From Campylobacterota bacterium (GTDB taxonomy: Bacteria; Campylobacterota; Campylobacteria; Campylobacterales; Sulfurovaceae): DNA of 5,223 bases. This document shows, one piece after another, positions 5,133 through 5,223 of the stretch. Each line of letters begins with the position of its first letter. Within the stretch, counting starts at the first letter, position 1. Location of the stretch: assembly GCA_013153345.1 (NCBI GenBank), contig JAADEQ010000065.1, forward strand, positions 1 through 5,223. Direction: 5' to 3'. The position numbers and the translations under genes were made by a program. The notes under the pieces were generated by a model, which had not been told where the DNA came from, searched no databases, and saw only the letters and a program-made list of their open reading frames with translations.

Positions 5133-5223
5133 ATGACACCATTTGCAATACAATTAACAAGAGGCTTTAAGCCAGATGAACTTGATAAAAAAGATTATCC
5201 AATATATCAAAAGCTGCGTGAGC
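5133..5223 (+). CDS. N-terminus of an unrecognised protein, truncated by window edge
   Basis: ATG 5133 follows AGAGGA (5124-5129) and opens a frame that continues to the window end, giving 30 full codons that begin MTPFAIQLTRGFKPDELDKK and continue with DYPIYQKLRE. It has its own promoter and follows the htpX terminator, so it is probably transcribed independently. There is no signal peptide or membrane segment in the visible part, which looks like a soluble cytosolic protein. I do not recognise the family; 30 residues are too few to assign a function. Confidence 0.7.
   Translation, partial: MTPFAIQLTRGFKPDELDKKDYPIYQKLRE

Overview
The window is AT-rich (about one third G+C by eye). Arg is almost always AGA, promoters are extended -10 elements (TGn-TATAAT type) behind T-rich tracts with no clear -35, and ribosome binding sites are A-rich AAGGA/AGGAGA. 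With the HtpX sequence and a SdrD-type surface protein, this best fits a Gram-negative Campylobacterota (epsilonproteobacterial) organism, possibly a Sulfurimonas/Sulfurovum/Nautilia-like lineage. The lineage is an inference and was not tested by any search.

All genes lie on the + strand. (1) 2-2653: the 3' part of a large, acidic secreted adhesin-like protein. It has six SdrD B-like Ca-binding repeats, one DUF11/DUF7507-like Ig domain, and a short C-terminal hydrophobic segment followed by Arg-Arg. The frame is open at the left edge, so the gene starts outside the window. (2) 2654-2868: a 215-bp intergenic region with a probable terminator, a striking 66-bp imperfect palindrome (2762-2827), and an extended -10 promoter abutting the palindrome. 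(3) 2869-4086: a periplasmic L,D-transpeptidase with signal peptide, peptidoglycan-binding domain, very basic linker and YkuD catalytic domain. (4) 4087-4201: a perfect 23-bp palindrome (terminator-like), a promoter and a strong RBS. (5) 4202-5050: HtpX, an inner-membrane zinc metalloprotease. (6) 5031-5132: a terminator whose 5' arm lies inside the htpX coding end, then a good promoter. (7) 5133-5223: the first 30 codons of an unrecognised gene that runs off the right edge.

The three identifiable genes all concern the cell envelope: a surface protein, peptidoglycan crosslinking or anchoring, and membrane protein quality control. Each appears to have its own promoter and/or terminator, so the window reads as consecutive monocistronic units rather than one operon.

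The points most worth a second look are the 66-bp palindrome, the paired presence or absence of cysteines in the surface-protein repeats, the non-LPXTG C-terminal anchor preceded by a Cys-Asp-Cys motif, and the basic linker of the L,D-transpeptidase. I see no CRISPR array, insertion sequence, tRNA or rRNA.
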